Below, piece after piece: positions 54,886 through 63,658 of a stretch of DNA of 64,000 nucleotides. Made by a program: the position numbers and the translations under genes. The number at the start of each line of letters is the position of its first letter. Position 1 is the stretch's first letter. The stretch comes from CAYNRG01 sp964399545 (GTDB lineage: Bacteria > Bacillota_I > Bacilli_A > Erysipelotrichales > Erysipelotrichaceae). The notes beneath the pieces are model-generated. The model was not told where the DNA came from, searched no databases, and saw only the letters and a program-made list of their open reading frames with translations. The stretch spans positions 1 through 64,000 of the forward strand of contig CAYNRG010000001.1 in assembly GCA_964399545.1 (NCBI GenBank), given 5' to 3'.

Positions 54886-55592
54886 TATAGGCACTCCATT
54901 CTATTTACTTTTTTAAGAAGTCCGATAAATAAAAATATGGATATGAGTAGTAAGATGGTTCCTACTATCAAAAAAGCAATAAAGCTATTTGTTCCAAGGA
55001 GCATGACAGCATTACCAAATGGAGCAGTTAATATAGTAGAGACCACAATAGGTACAATAATTGATTTTTTATAAAAGCCAATTCTAAGTGCGATGAGTCC
55101 AATGAAATTTGCGACAAGGGGAAAGATTAAGCTGTACTTTAGCATTAAGCCAATGTCTCTAAAAGGTTGAGATAGAAGACCTGCTGCATTACTTAAAATT
55201 CCGATACTGAGTAGAGCAAGCATATTGAGGGTGAACATCATTACAAATATGAAAACGAAAATAAAGACAACTTTTGCAAAAAGAATGCTACTTCTTTTTT
55301 GTGGGTAGGTAAAGAGCAGTACATTCTTTTTCCCGGTGTATTCTTCTACAACAAATTTTGAGTGCATAATCGAAGCTAATATTGCAAAAGCACTCATAGA
55401 AATAATGGAAACCAGAGTAATAATCATACTAGGATTTGAAAATTCCTGTGAAGAAGGATCTAAAGTAGGAATAGCAGAAAAGAGAATACCCATTGATGTA
55501 ATGGCAAAGAATATCCCCAAAATACCAAGCAAATAAGGTTTTAGGTTATTTTTTCTAAGTTCTAGTTTAATAAGTTTTATCATATTATCCAC
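54885..55592 (-). CDS. ABC-2 type permease subunit
   Basis: A 235-residue membrane protein with six helices (about 17-38, 50-73, 103-128, 143-165, 172-192 and 203-226) and few loops, typical of ABC-2 permeases paired with a separate ATPase. It overlaps the ATPase gene by eight bases and the MFS gene by one. Confidence 0.8.
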   Translation of the reverse strand: MDNMIKLIKLELRKNNLKPYLLGILGIFFAITSMGILFSAIPTLDPSSQEFSNPSMIITLVSIISMSAFAILASIMHSKFVVEEYTGKKNVLLFTYPQKRSSILFAKVVFIFVFIFVMMFTLNMLALLSIGILSNAAGLLSQPFRDIGLMLKYSLIFPLVANFIGLIALRIGFYKKSIIVPIVVSTILTAPFGNAVMLLGTNSFIAFLIVGTILLLISIFLFIGLLKKVNRMECL

Positions 55593-56292
55593 GCATCCTT
55601 TCGATTAAATAGTTTTCTGTTTCACTACCATATTGGGTTTGTAAATCTTCGATTTTCCCAAGGTGTTCTAGTTCGCCATTTGAAATAACAAGAATAGTCT
55701 CAGCAGTTTGAATGATTTCACTTAAAATATGACTAGATAAAATAATCGTAGTGCCTTTTTCCTTTAAGCTTATAAAAAGGTCTCTCATATCCTTAATCGC
55801 CACTGGATCAAGTCCGTTGATTGGTTCATCCAGCAATAAGATATGAGGGTTATGGCTGATTGCTCTTGCGATGGCAAGCTTTTGCTTCATCCCCATTGAA
55901 AAATTTGAGATAGGTTTATTTTCTACATTTACTAAGCCGACAGATTTAAAAAGCTCAGGAATATCTGCTTCTAAACCTAAATAATCTAAATGAATCTTTA
56001 AATTATCATAGGCTGTTAAGTGGTCATAGAATATAGGCGCTTCTATCATGACACCAAGATTTTTAAGTACCTTGTCACGGTCACTCCAGGGAGAACAGTC
56101 CAAAATAAGGCTTTCTCCTTCAGTTGCCTCAAGCAATCCGCAGAGTAGTTTTAGAAGGGTAGTCTTACCAGCCCCATTACTACCAAGTAGTCCGATTAGT
56201 TCACCTTTTTTTACTTCTAGGTTGATGTTATTTAGCACCGATGTGCCATCATAACTTTTGCATAAGTTTCTAGTTTTGATTACAGTTTTCAT
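55585..56292 (-). CDS. ABC transporter ATPase
   Basis: A 235-residue ABC ATPase with Walker A GSNGAGKTT, signature NFSMGMKQKLAIARA, Walker B ILLLDEPINGLDP and the H-loop SSHILSE. The type is that of antibiotic or lantibiotic exporters such as BcrA. ATG 56292 has AAGGAG upstream; an in-frame ATG 54 bases earlier lies in the operator region. It works with the following permease. Confidence 0.9.
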   Translation of the reverse strand: MKTVIKTRNLCKSYDGTSVLNNINLEVKKGELIGLLGSNGAGKTTLLKLLCGLLEATEGESLILDCSPWSDRDKVLKNLGVMIEAPIFYDHLTAYDNLKIHLDYLGLEADIPELFKSVGLVNVENKPISNFSMGMKQKLAIARAISHNPHILLLDEPINGLDPVAIKDMRDLFISLKEKGTTIILSSHILSEIIQTAETILVISNGELEHLGKIEDLQTQYGSETENYLIERMRG

Positions 56293-56319
56293 AAATTTTT
56301 CTCCTTTATAATTTTTCAT

Positions 56320-56336
56320 ACATTCAGTTGGTATGT
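56320..56336. promoter_or_regulatory. TetR operator upstream of the ABC genes
   Basis: ACATTCAGTTGGTATGT shares the quasi-palindromic layout and the GGTATGT half-site with the site upstream of the tetR gene (57048-57064). Confidence 0.6.
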
Positions 56337-56378
56337 ATAATTCCAAAAATAATCTGCTCGTATTAGGAGCAGTGCTTT

Positions 56379-57008
56379 TTATAGCTTTTCTAATTGCTTT
56401 ATAATCTCATCTTCAAATAGCACGAAGTTGTATTGTGAGACAAGTTCATTAAGCATCTTACACTTGTTTACTATCCTACTTTTATCAGATCCAAATATAA
56501 CAGGATTAAGCCAAGTATTCAAAAGTAAAGAGATAAGTTCAGCTAGTTCATAAGGTTTATCACATAGAATTGATCCATCATTAACACCTTGTTCAACAAT
56601 GGGGAACACATAACTTGGAACAACTTCAAACATTGTCCTTTTTAGCTGTGTGGTTAAAAACTTCGGATTATCTAAAAGGTTAGGTACAATATCAATTAAA
56701 GTAGCAGAAGACTCACTGAATACATTTAGCACGAGAACCTGTTTTAATTTCTCGGCACCAGTCAATGTAGTGTTATTTCTCATATCAAGAAAGTACTGTC
56801 CATTTGATTCTCCTAACTTGGTTGCAACAGCATCAAAAATATCTTCCTTTGATTTAAAATGATGATAGATAGCCCCTTTAGTAAGTCCTTCAAGTTCATT
56901 TATAATATCTTGTAAGCTTGTGTTATCATACCCTTTTTCAAGAAAAAGTCGGGTAGATACTGAAAGTATCCGCTCCACAGTTTGCTCAGGATATTTATTT
57001 CTTGCCAT
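56379..57008 (-). CDS. TetR family regulator of the efflux cluster
   Basis: A 209-residue TetR regulator. The HTH is TSLQDIINELEGLTKGAIYHHFKSKEDIF (positions about 32-60, residues listed in two parts: SLQDIINEL and GAIYHHFKSK). The ligand-binding C-terminus is not distinctive. ATG 57008 follows GGAGGTGAG. It probably represses itself and the downstream ABC and MFS genes through the two matching 17-bp sites. Confidence 0.88.
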   Translation of the reverse strand: MARNKYPEQTVERILSVSTRLFLEKGYDNTSLQDIINELEGLTKGAIYHHFKSKEDIFDAVATKLGESNGQYFLDMRNNTTLTGAEKLKQVLVLNVFSESSATLIDIVPNLLDNPKFLTTQLKRTMFEVVPSYVFPIVEQGVNDGSILCDKPYELAELISLLLNTWLNPVIFGSDKSRIVNKCKMLNELVSQYNFVLFEDEIIKQLEKL

Positions 57009-57028
57009 AGTCTCACCTCCACATACCA

Positions 57029-57076
57029 AGATTATAAAAATAATCTAACATACCGATAGTATGTTTGTCAAGTGAG
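57029..57076 (-). promoter_or_regulatory. tetR promoter with operator between -35 and -10
   Basis: On the minus strand TTGACA is followed by a 17-bp spacer and TTAGAT. The palindrome ACATACCGATAGTATGT (57048-57064) nearly fills the spacer. A further GGTATGT half-site lies just before the ribosome binding site. Confidence 0.7.
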
Positions 57077-57094
57077 ACTTTTGCAAGTATATTT

Positions 57095-57649
57095 TTAGGG
57101 ATGGATTTGAGATGCATTTGTAGAGGAAAAAACAGATAAAATTTGCTGAACAAGTTCTCTTTCTGATAAATGATAATTTGATTCTATCCAGTGGCGGATA
57201 CAACTGTAAAGGCCTCCAGCATAGAAATAGAGGAATATTTCAGTGGAAGATGGAGGTAAAATCATCTTATGAATGCTTGATTTTTCTATAAAGTCTATCA
57301 TTAAAGGCAGTGAAATATAAGGAGAATTGCTATGGATTAGAGAACGAGTTAAATATCGATGGCTAGACCATAGGTTAATGAATTCCAATAGAATAGTTTC
57401 TGCTGTTTTATCCTCTAAGTTTCTAATAGATTCATATAAATCTTCCATGAGACTAATGAGATAATTATGAATGATTTCATCTTTTGAAGTATAGTGGCGA
57501 TAAAAGGTTTGGCGGCTAAATCCGGAATGATTACAAATGGATGTGATAGATATTTCTTTATATTCCTGTTCCATCATTAAAGATAAAAGAGAGCGGAGTA
57601 ATTCAGTTTTAGAATGATTTTTAATTTTATTCGCAGCAGCTTGTTTCAT
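57095..57649 (-). CDS. TetR family regulator, divergent from the reductase gene
   Basis: A 184-residue TetR-type regulator with HTH EISITSICNHSGFSRQTFYR (about 36-55) and a short, DhaS-like C-terminal domain. It is transcribed away from the flavinylated reductase gene and probably controls it. A TTGATTATCAA palindrome lies between the two starts. Confidence 0.82.
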   Translation of the reverse strand: MKQAAANKIKNHSKTELLRSLLSLMMEQEYKEISITSICNHSGFSRQTFYRHYTSKDEIIHNYLISLMEDLYESIRNLEDKTAETILLEFINLWSSHRYLTRSLIHSNSPYISLPLMIDFIEKSSIHKMILPPSSTEIFLYFYAGGLYSCIRHWIESNYHLSERELVQQILSVFSSTNASQIHP

Positions 57650-57691
57650 GTTGACACTTTCCTCCTTTTTGTATCACTTATATAAAATAAC

Positions 57692-57702
57692 TTGATTATC
57701 AA
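57692..57702. promoter_or_regulatory. Palindrome between tetR and the reductase gene
   Basis: TTGATTATCAA is a perfect 5-bp inverted repeat around one base, in the 138-bp divergent promoter region. It is a candidate operator for the TetR protein, although Fnr-like proteins also use TTGAT-type half-sites. Confidence 0.4.
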
Positions 57703-57787
57703 TTCACAAAAAGTTTACAATAAATATAATGAAATCACAAGTAGGTTATTTCAGAAGTTATATTAAAAATAGGAGAGGGAGATCAAA

Positions 57788-59671
57788 ATGAAAAAGTTAT
57801 TGAGGATATTTATTATGATTTGTTTTGTAGCGACAATATTTTCAGGTTGCTCAGCAACTAGCGAGAATGAAAATGCGTTAACGAATGGAACCTATACTGG
57901 GATAGGTGCGGGATATGTAGGTGATATTAAGGTAGAAGTAACGATGACAGATGGTGAAATTTCAAATGTTGAAATAATTTCTCATGAAGAATCCTTGCCG
58001 ATGGGAATTGAAGAAATGCCTATGAGAATTGTGGAGCAAGGTCTTGAAGCTGAATTAGTTACAGGTGCAACAATTTCTTCAAAAGGAATTATTGAAGCTG
58101 TAAAAAATGCACTAGAAAGTTCTACAAGTAATGCAGAGGACAATTCTGTATATGAAGTAGAGCAAGGAAAACAGATTATTATTGTTGGGGGAGGAAATGC
58201 AGGACTAAATGCAGCTCTTCATGCTTTAGAAAATGGTGCTAGTGTTGTTTTGTTTGAAAAGCAAGGAAAACTTGGAGGTACTTTTGGTGGAGGAACTTGG
58301 ATTGCTACAGGTTCTAAAATGCAACTAGAACAAGGAATTGATAATGACTCTGCAAGTGTGTTTAAGGAAGATGTAGAACGGCTGAATCATGGTTATCAGC
58401 AACGAACAGGAGATGAGGATTATTGGATCAATGAGGATTTAACTACATACTTTGGGGAAGAAATGGGCGAGGTAACTGATTTGATGGATGACTTAGGAGT
58501 AAATTTTGGGAGCCGCCAACTAGGGAATCCTACATTATATGAACCTCACTCAGTGATGAGAGTGTTATCAGATGGTGATCGAGTTTCAATGACTACAGCA
58601 GTTGAAGAAGCATTATCAAAATATGAAAAAAGTGGACAATTACAAATTGTTTTAAATGCTAATGTCGATGAATTAATTATGGAAGAACAAAATGTTACAG
58701 GGGTAAAATATACTCTAGATGGTGCTCAATATGATTACAAAGCTGTCGCAACTATACTGGCAACAGGAGGATATGGATATAATCCTGAGTTAATATCTCG
58801 CGCAGGGTTGAAAAACTATACGACTAGTACGCCATCCTTTCAAACTGGAGATGGATATGTATGGGCAGAAGAAGCAGGTGCTGTCTTGAAGAATATGGAC
58901 TTTATTACAGTTTATGGCGGTGGATTAAAAGAAGATGAAGCTGATTTATCCTATAAAAATTCAATTAGATTTAAGGAGTTTGGAGATTTAATTTATGTGA
59001 ATAAGGATGGAGAAAGGTTTGTTGATGAATTTGGACCTGGAGATGGTTCCACATATGATGCGATTACGACGCAATGGAAAATTCAAGAAGATAATGTTGT
59101 TTATATTGCAGTGAGTCAAAATCAAATCGATTCTATTAAAGCAAGAGGAGCTTCTATTATTGCGCGTGATGCTGATTGGAGTGAGTTTGAACGTTTATTA
59201 GAGGAAGGAAATATTATTTTTAAAGGAGATTCAGCTGAAGATGCGGCGAAATCTGCGGGAATTGATGCTGATGCTTTCGCTAGAACAATAGAAAGGTACA
59301 ATGAATTTGTAGATGCTGGTAAAGATGAGGATTTTGGACGCTCGAATATAACCCAAGTTCGCTCACATTCTGGAGAAATGATTGACCTAGAAAGAGATAC
59401 ATTTACAAAATTAGATGGGGATATTTATTTAATTAAAACAACACCATATATTATGATCTGTGCTGGTGGAGTTGATGTAAATACGCAAGGGCAAGCCTTA
59501 AACAGTGATAGAGAGCCAATTAAAGGTTTGTTTATTTCTGGAGAAATGGTTGGAATGGCGAATGCTTTTGGCCGGACTACAATTGGAGGTATAGGGAATA
59601 CGGGAAGTGCTGTTTGGGGTAAAATGGCAGGTGTTGGTGCTGCGAATTATGTTCAAGAAGAAAACCAGTAG
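57788..59671 (+). CDS. Secreted flavinylated fumarate-reductase-like lipoprotein
   Basis: A 627-residue extracellular lipoprotein (lipobox FSGC, C21). An FMN-binding domain follows (about 35-112) with the flavinylation motif TGAT; the FMN would attach at T95. A FAD_binding_2 domain begins with IIIVGGGNAGLNAAL (GGGNAG 134-139) and ends with GRTTIGGIGNTGSAVWG. Such proteins take electrons from extracellular electron transfer chains and reduce fumarate, urocanate, cinnamate-like or related acceptors. The substrate cannot be told. No flavin transferase gene (apbE) is in the window, so it must be elsewhere. A divergent TetR gene suggests induction by the substrate. Confidence 0.85.
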   Translation: MKKLLRIFIMICFVATIFSGCSATSENENALTNGTYTGIGAGYVGDIKVEVTMTDGEISNVEIISHEESLPMGIEEMPMRIVEQGLEAELVTGATISSKGIIEAVKNALESSTSNAEDNSVYEVEQGKQIIIVGGGNAGLNAALHALENGASVVLFEKQGKLGGTFGGGTWIATGSKMQLEQGIDNDSASVFKEDVERLNHGYQQRTGDEDYWINEDLTTYFGEEMGEVTDLMDDLGVNFGSRQLGNPTLYEPHSVMRVLSDGDRVSMTTAVEEALSKYEKSGQLQIVLNANVDELIMEEQNVTGVKYTLDGAQYDYKAVATILATGGYGYNPELISRAGLKNYTTSTPSFQTGDGYVWAEEAGAVLKNMDFITVYGGGLKEDEADLSYKNSIRFKEFGDLIYVNKDGERFVDEFGPGDGSTYDAITTQWKIQEDNVVYIAVSQNQIDSIKARGASIIARDADWSEFERLLEEGNIIFKGDSAEDAAKSAGIDADAFARTIERYNEFVDAGKDEDFGRSNITQVRSHSGEMIDLERDTFTKLDGDIYLIKTTPYIMICAGGVDVNTQGQALNSDREPIKGLFISGEMVGMANAFGRTTIGGIGNTGSAVWGKMAGVGAANYVQEENQ

Positions 59672-59702
59672 CTACTTCAATAGATTAGTAACGTAGAATA
59701 AA

Positions 59703-59753
59703 AATTAAAAATGCATTCAATAAGAGAATCTTATTTTGAATGTATTTTTAATT
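59703..59753 (+). terminator. Terminator after the reductase gene
   Basis: A long, slightly imperfect hairpin (ATTAAAAATGCATTCA with TGAATGTATTTTTAAT, and AAGA/TCTT at the loop) is followed by an AT-rich sequence. Confidence 0.65.
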
Positions 59754-59780
59754 GTAAGGAAAAGGATACATCCATTATAA

Positions 59781-59813
59781 AAAAGTTCGCTTCATTGCGA
59801 ACAATATTTTTTA
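59781..59813. terminator. Second hairpin, possible terminator
   Basis: GTTCGC and GCGAAC pair around TTCATT and are followed on the plus strand by AATATTTTTT. The left flank AAAAA would serve the minus strand as well. Confidence 0.5.
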
Positions 59814-59867
59814 ATATGATAAAGCAGATAAAATTTTGAAAAGGAAGTTAAAATTTCTTTGTTCTTG

Positions 59868-60833
59868 CTAGTTCTTGTAAATGGAAGTGAAGTAATGCAT
59901 CTCTTGCTCATGGGGAAGTCCTGTTTCAAAAGACTGATTGTCAATTAGGGTTAGTAAATCACTTAGATCAAGTTGATTATTTAAATAGAGCTGAAAAGAG
60001 GATAGAACTTTTTTTGCAGTAACTATGGCTTCATTAAACAGTTCCAAAAAAGATTCATCGCGCATTACATTGGTACAAGGATGTTCCCAGAACCGGTGCT
60101 GAAGATTTAAAATATCATAGTAATCAGGTTGTTCTGGAACAATAAGGGAAGAGAAAATATAAGGGTTGCGGAAAATCTTTTTTTCAAGAGTGTGTAGAAT
60201 ATCAAATTTTAGTGCATGCGGATCATAAAGAAATTTTTGGATACCATAAAAATGGCGTAAGCTAGTGTAGACTTCTTTTTTTGAAAGGGAGTGTCCTTGA
60301 ATTTCTAAAATTGGACGTTGATAAAAATCAGTAATAGCATCTACTGTATGTTGGTCAAACTGAAGCAGTTTATATCCGGGGTATTCTTGGATAGAGCAAC
60401 CCTTAATCTGCTGAAGCATTAGATAATCAAGATGAGACTCAAAACGGCGATGATCTAAGATTGAAGTTGGATCTTTTGGATTTCCAGTTTGATTAAAGAT
60501 GTATGGATGAGCTTCTTTATCTAGAGCCCAGTGACAAACAAATCCTGCAAGATAGCTTATCTTTGCTGGAGATGGATGAGACTTGGCATCTTCAAAGATA
60601 ATCTTAAAGAATTGCTGGATATTACGATTATGAATCTGAGAACCCAATGAGGCAATTTTTTTTGCCTTTTTTTGATCTAACCAAGGCCAAGAATTATAAT
60701 AGAAAAAGCAATCAGGTCCACTAGTTCCAAGAGAAAATTCTTTTGGGAAGTGGGTGATTGTATTCTTTAAAGGAGTGGGAATTTCTTTGAGTACTTCTTG
60801 TCCTAAAAGTTCATGAGTAATTAGATTAGGCAT
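59868..60833 (-). CDS. Zinc-dependent phospholipase C-like protein
   Basis: A 321-residue cytosolic protein of the zinc-dependent phospholipase C family. Expected metal-site residues are seen in NLITHELLG, LGTSGPDCFFYY, QIHNRNIQ, YLAGFVCHWALDKEAHPYIF and HRRFESHLDYL. There is no signal peptide, so it is probably an intracellular member of unknown substrate rather than a secreted toxin. Confidence 0.75.
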   Translation of the reverse strand: MPNLITHELLGQEVLKEIPTPLKNTITHFPKEFSLGTSGPDCFFYYNSWPWLDQKKAKKIASLGSQIHNRNIQQFFKIIFEDAKSHPSPAKISYLAGFVCHWALDKEAHPYIFNQTGNPKDPTSILDHRRFESHLDYLMLQQIKGCSIQEYPGYKLLQFDQHTVDAITDFYQRPILEIQGHSLSKKEVYTSLRHFYGIQKFLYDPHALKFDILHTLEKKIFRNPYIFSSLIVPEQPDYYDILNLQHRFWEHPCTNVMRDESFLELFNEAIVTAKKVLSSFQLYLNNQLDLSDLLTLIDNQSFETGLPHEQEMHYFTSIYKN

Positions 60834-60972
60834 AGATAGACCTCCATTCTGTAATAAAGCAATTATACCAAAAAAAGATAAAAAACAGAACCTGTAGCTT
60901 ATTGATAAAGTTTTGGTAAAGAATCGAAAAGAAATGTGATAAAATTATGGGTATTAGGGTAGGGGTGATTAG

Positions 60973-62286
60973 ATGAAATTAACAAAAACAGAAAAAAGTT
61001 GGATTTTCTATGATGTAGCTAATAGTGCATTTATTTTAATACTAACAGCAACCGTTCCTGTTTTTTTTAGAGCTTTAGTCGATCAAGCAGGTATTGAAAG
61101 TGTTGCAAGTTCAGGGTTGGTTCAATTTCTTTTCAATAAGAATGCAACACTAGCTTTGAGTGGGAATGTACAAGCTTTTGAAGCACTGAAAACAAGCTTA
61201 TTTGCATTAGTTACGACAATTGCTGTATTAGTGGTTGCGTTGTCTGCTCCTTTTTTAGGAGCACTTGCTGACTATAAGGGGATGAAGAAAAAACTCTTTT
61301 CAGGGTTTTTAATTGTAGGTGTATTTTCGTGTCTTCTATTAGGAGTGACAGGGAATTGGTTAGCCTATTTAGGATTAATCTTTGTTGCACGAGTGGCTTA
61401 TGCAAGCTGTAATGTGTTCTACGATTCGATGTTGATTGATGTAACTGAAGATAGTAAAATGGATCATCTTTCTTCCTATGGTTATGCATGGGGATATATT
61501 GGAAGCTGTGTGCCATTCGTTGTAGGTATTTATTTAATTTTAAAGACACCTTTTGGATTAGATGCTGCAACAGCTACTCAGATTTCTTTTGTTTTGACCG
61601 CTCTTTGGTGGCTTATCTTTTCTATTCCACTATTAAAAAATGTGAAGCAAACACATTATTTGGAAAATAGAGAGAATCAAATAAGTTCTTCATTTAAACG
61701 AATTAGAGGAACATTGAAGAAAATCAGAAAAAATCCAGTTATGTTATTCTTCATCATTGGCTATTTCTGTTATATTGATGGTGTCTATACGATTATCTCA
61801 ATGGCTACAACCTATGGTTCTGAAGTTGGAATCGACAGCTCAGGGATGATAATTGCCTTGTTGGTGACTCAAATTGTTGCTTTCCCATTTGCCTTGTTGG
61901 CAGGGCAATTAGCTAAGAAATATAAGACTATTGATATCTTAAGAGTCTACATCGTAATTTATTTTGGTATTTGTTTGTATGGGTATGGCTTAGATACAAT
62001 GACTGAATTTTGGGTACTTTGTGTTGCGGTAGCCATTGCGCAGGGAGGAATTCAAGCCCTATCTCGTTCCTATTATGGTAAGTTAGTCCCTAAAAATGAA
62101 GCAGCTGAATATTTTGGATTCTTTGATATCTTTGGAAAATTTGCTGATTTCTTAGGCCCATTAATTATAACGGTATGTGCTACTATTTTCGGTCAGAGTA
62201 AATATGGCATTTTGGCTTTAATTATTTTGTTTATCATTGGATTTATTTGCTTGACGAAAGTCAAGAAGCTAACTCATGAAGATTAA
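60973..62286 (+). CDS. UMF1-type MFS transporter (Atg22-like)
   Basis: A 437-residue membrane protein with about twelve helices. The N-terminus SWIFYDVANSAFILIL and the GFFDIFGKFADFLGPL segment are typical of the UMF1/Atg22-like branch of MFS. The substrate is unknown. It starts after TAGGGGTG. Confidence 0.8.
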   Translation: MKLTKTEKSWIFYDVANSAFILILTATVPVFFRALVDQAGIESVASSGLVQFLFNKNATLALSGNVQAFEALKTSLFALVTTIAVLVVALSAPFLGALADYKGMKKKLFSGFLIVGVFSCLLLGVTGNWLAYLGLIFVARVAYASCNVFYDSMLIDVTEDSKMDHLSSYGYAWGYIGSCVPFVVGIYLILKTPFGLDAATATQISFVLTALWWLIFSIPLLKNVKQTHYLENRENQISSSFKRIRGTLKKIRKNPVMLFFIIGYFCYIDGVYTIISMATTYGSEVGIDSSGMIIALLVTQIVAFPFALLAGQLAKKYKTIDILRVYIVIYFGICLYGYGLDTMTEFWVLCVAVAIAQGGIQALSRSYYGKLVPKNEAAEYFGFFDIFGKFADFLGPLIITVCATIFGQSKYGILALIILFIIGFICLTKVKKLTHED

Positions 62287-62303
62287 TCTATGAGAGCAAA
62301 GAT

Positions 62304-62337
62304 AAAAAAAGTTGATAAACAAGGATGTTTATCAACA
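62304..62337 (-). terminator. Terminator of mscL (possibly bidirectional)
   Basis: GTTGATAAACA (62311-62321) and TGTTTATCAAC (62326-62336) form a perfect 11-bp stem with an AGGA loop. The AAAAAAA on the left reads as a T-run for the minus-strand mscL gene. Confidence 0.75.
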
Positions 62338-62349
62338 AAGTAAAATTAG

Positions 62350-62718
62350 TTATTTTTTCAAAGCATCACGAATTTCTCGTAATAATAAAGTATCTTCATT
62401 TGGTTCAACAGGGGCAGCTTCTGCCTCTTTTTTAGTAGAACTCATTGCCTTGATCATTAAGAATAAAACAAAAGCAGTGGCAATAAAGCTTAGTAATGTA
62501 GTTAAAAAGATTCCGTAAAAGAAAGTTACATTTCCTATTGTTAAAGTTAGACCTTCTAAATTAGTATTAAATAGTACTCCGACAATTGGTGAAATAAATG
62601 AGCTAATGAAAGAGTCGATAAGAGCTTTAAATGCAGCTCCAAACATAATCCCAATAGCAACTTCAACCATATTTCCCCGTAAAGCAAATTCTTTAAACTC
62701 TTTGATAAATGTTTTCAT
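62350..62718 (-). CDS. mscL: Large-conductance mechanosensitive channel MscL
   Basis: A 122-residue channel. The N-terminus FKEFALRGNMVEVAIGIMFGAAF is the canonical MscL gate helix, a second helix lies at about 70-92, and the C-terminal bundle ends with LLREIRDALKK. It releases solutes on osmotic down-shock. The start follows AAAAGGAG. Confidence 0.95.
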   Translation of the reverse strand: MKTFIKEFKEFALRGNMVEVAIGIMFGAAFKALIDSFISSFISPIVGVLFNTNLEGLTLTIGNVTFFYGIFLTTLLSFIATAFVLFLMIKAMSSTKKEAEAAPVEPNEDTLLLREIRDALKK

Positions 62719-62911
62719 AGATATTCTCCTTTTATAGATTTATTTTAATGGAAACACAAAATAAATTCAACACCTAATCTATTGTATCCCTGAAGGTGAT
62801 AACGTATAATAAACATAGTTTTGGAATGAAAAAAATTAAAATCTAAATTGATGAAAAGATGTGAGTTTAGGTTAGTTTATGGTAAAATAGAGAAGAAAAC
62901 GGAGATTGAAG

Positions 62912-63658
62912 ATGAATAGAAATAAAAAAGAAACAGAAAAGTTTGAAAAGGATATTCAGTATTTTGAGCGTGGGGTAATTGAAGTGAGAGGAGCTCAGTA
63001 TCAGCGCTTAGCGATTCGAACTCATTTTATGGAAAGAGGAGAATCTTACCTTGGGAATATTGAACGCTATGTGAAACCACTAGCGAAAGAAGGAGATATT
63101 TTATCTATCAGCGAGAAAGTGATTGCGATGTGTCAAAATAATTGTGTGGACAAATCCGATGTTCATTTGGGATTTTGGGCGAAATTTTTAAGTAAATTTG
63201 CATATCGAACTAATGCTGGAATAGGGATGAATGAGCCGTATAAATTACAACTCACTATTAATATGGTGGGTCTACCAAAAGTATTGTATGCATCAGTTTG
63301 TTCAGGATTGGGGAAACTTGTTGGAAAACGGGGGCTTTTCTATAAAATTGTAGGGAACGGCGTTGCAGGGATTGATGGATTTTATCCAAACTCCTCTTTT
63401 GAGGTCTATAAAGAAACAGCAGTTTTAAATCCTAAAAATCCAAATGGGGTCTGTGATGAAATTTATGAGAGATTCCAGATAGTCTCTGTGATTGTTGATG
63501 CAAATGATTTAGCACAAGAGATTTTAGGTAAAGGAAGTCAATTGGAAATTACTGAGGAAGATTTTCTAGGGATGATTAAAGATAATCCAGCTGGACAAAG
63601 TGATGAATTGACACCGTTTATATTGATTCGAAAAGTTAAAGGAGAAAAAGATGAATAA
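62912..63658 (+). CDS. CofE-like gamma-glutamyl ligase family protein
   Basis: A 248-residue protein resembling F420-0:gamma-glutamyl ligase (CofE): IRTHFMERGESYLGNIERYV, GDILSISEKVIAM, GIGMNEPYKLQL, and NPNGVCDEI near the end. No F420 genes are visible, and most low-GC Firmicutes are not known to make F420, so the real acceptor of the ligation is probably different. ATG 62912 follows GGAG. It overlaps the next gene by eight bases. Confidence 0.7.
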   Translation: MNRNKKETEKFEKDIQYFERGVIEVRGAQYQRLAIRTHFMERGESYLGNIERYVKPLAKEGDILSISEKVIAMCQNNCVDKSDVHLGFWAKFLSKFAYRTNAGIGMNEPYKLQLTINMVGLPKVLYASVCSGLGKLVGKRGLFYKIVGNGVAGIDGFYPNSSFEVYKETAVLNPKNPNGVCDEIYERFQIVSVIVDANDLAQEILGKGSQLEITEEDFLGMIKDNPAGQSDELTPFILIRKVKGEKDE

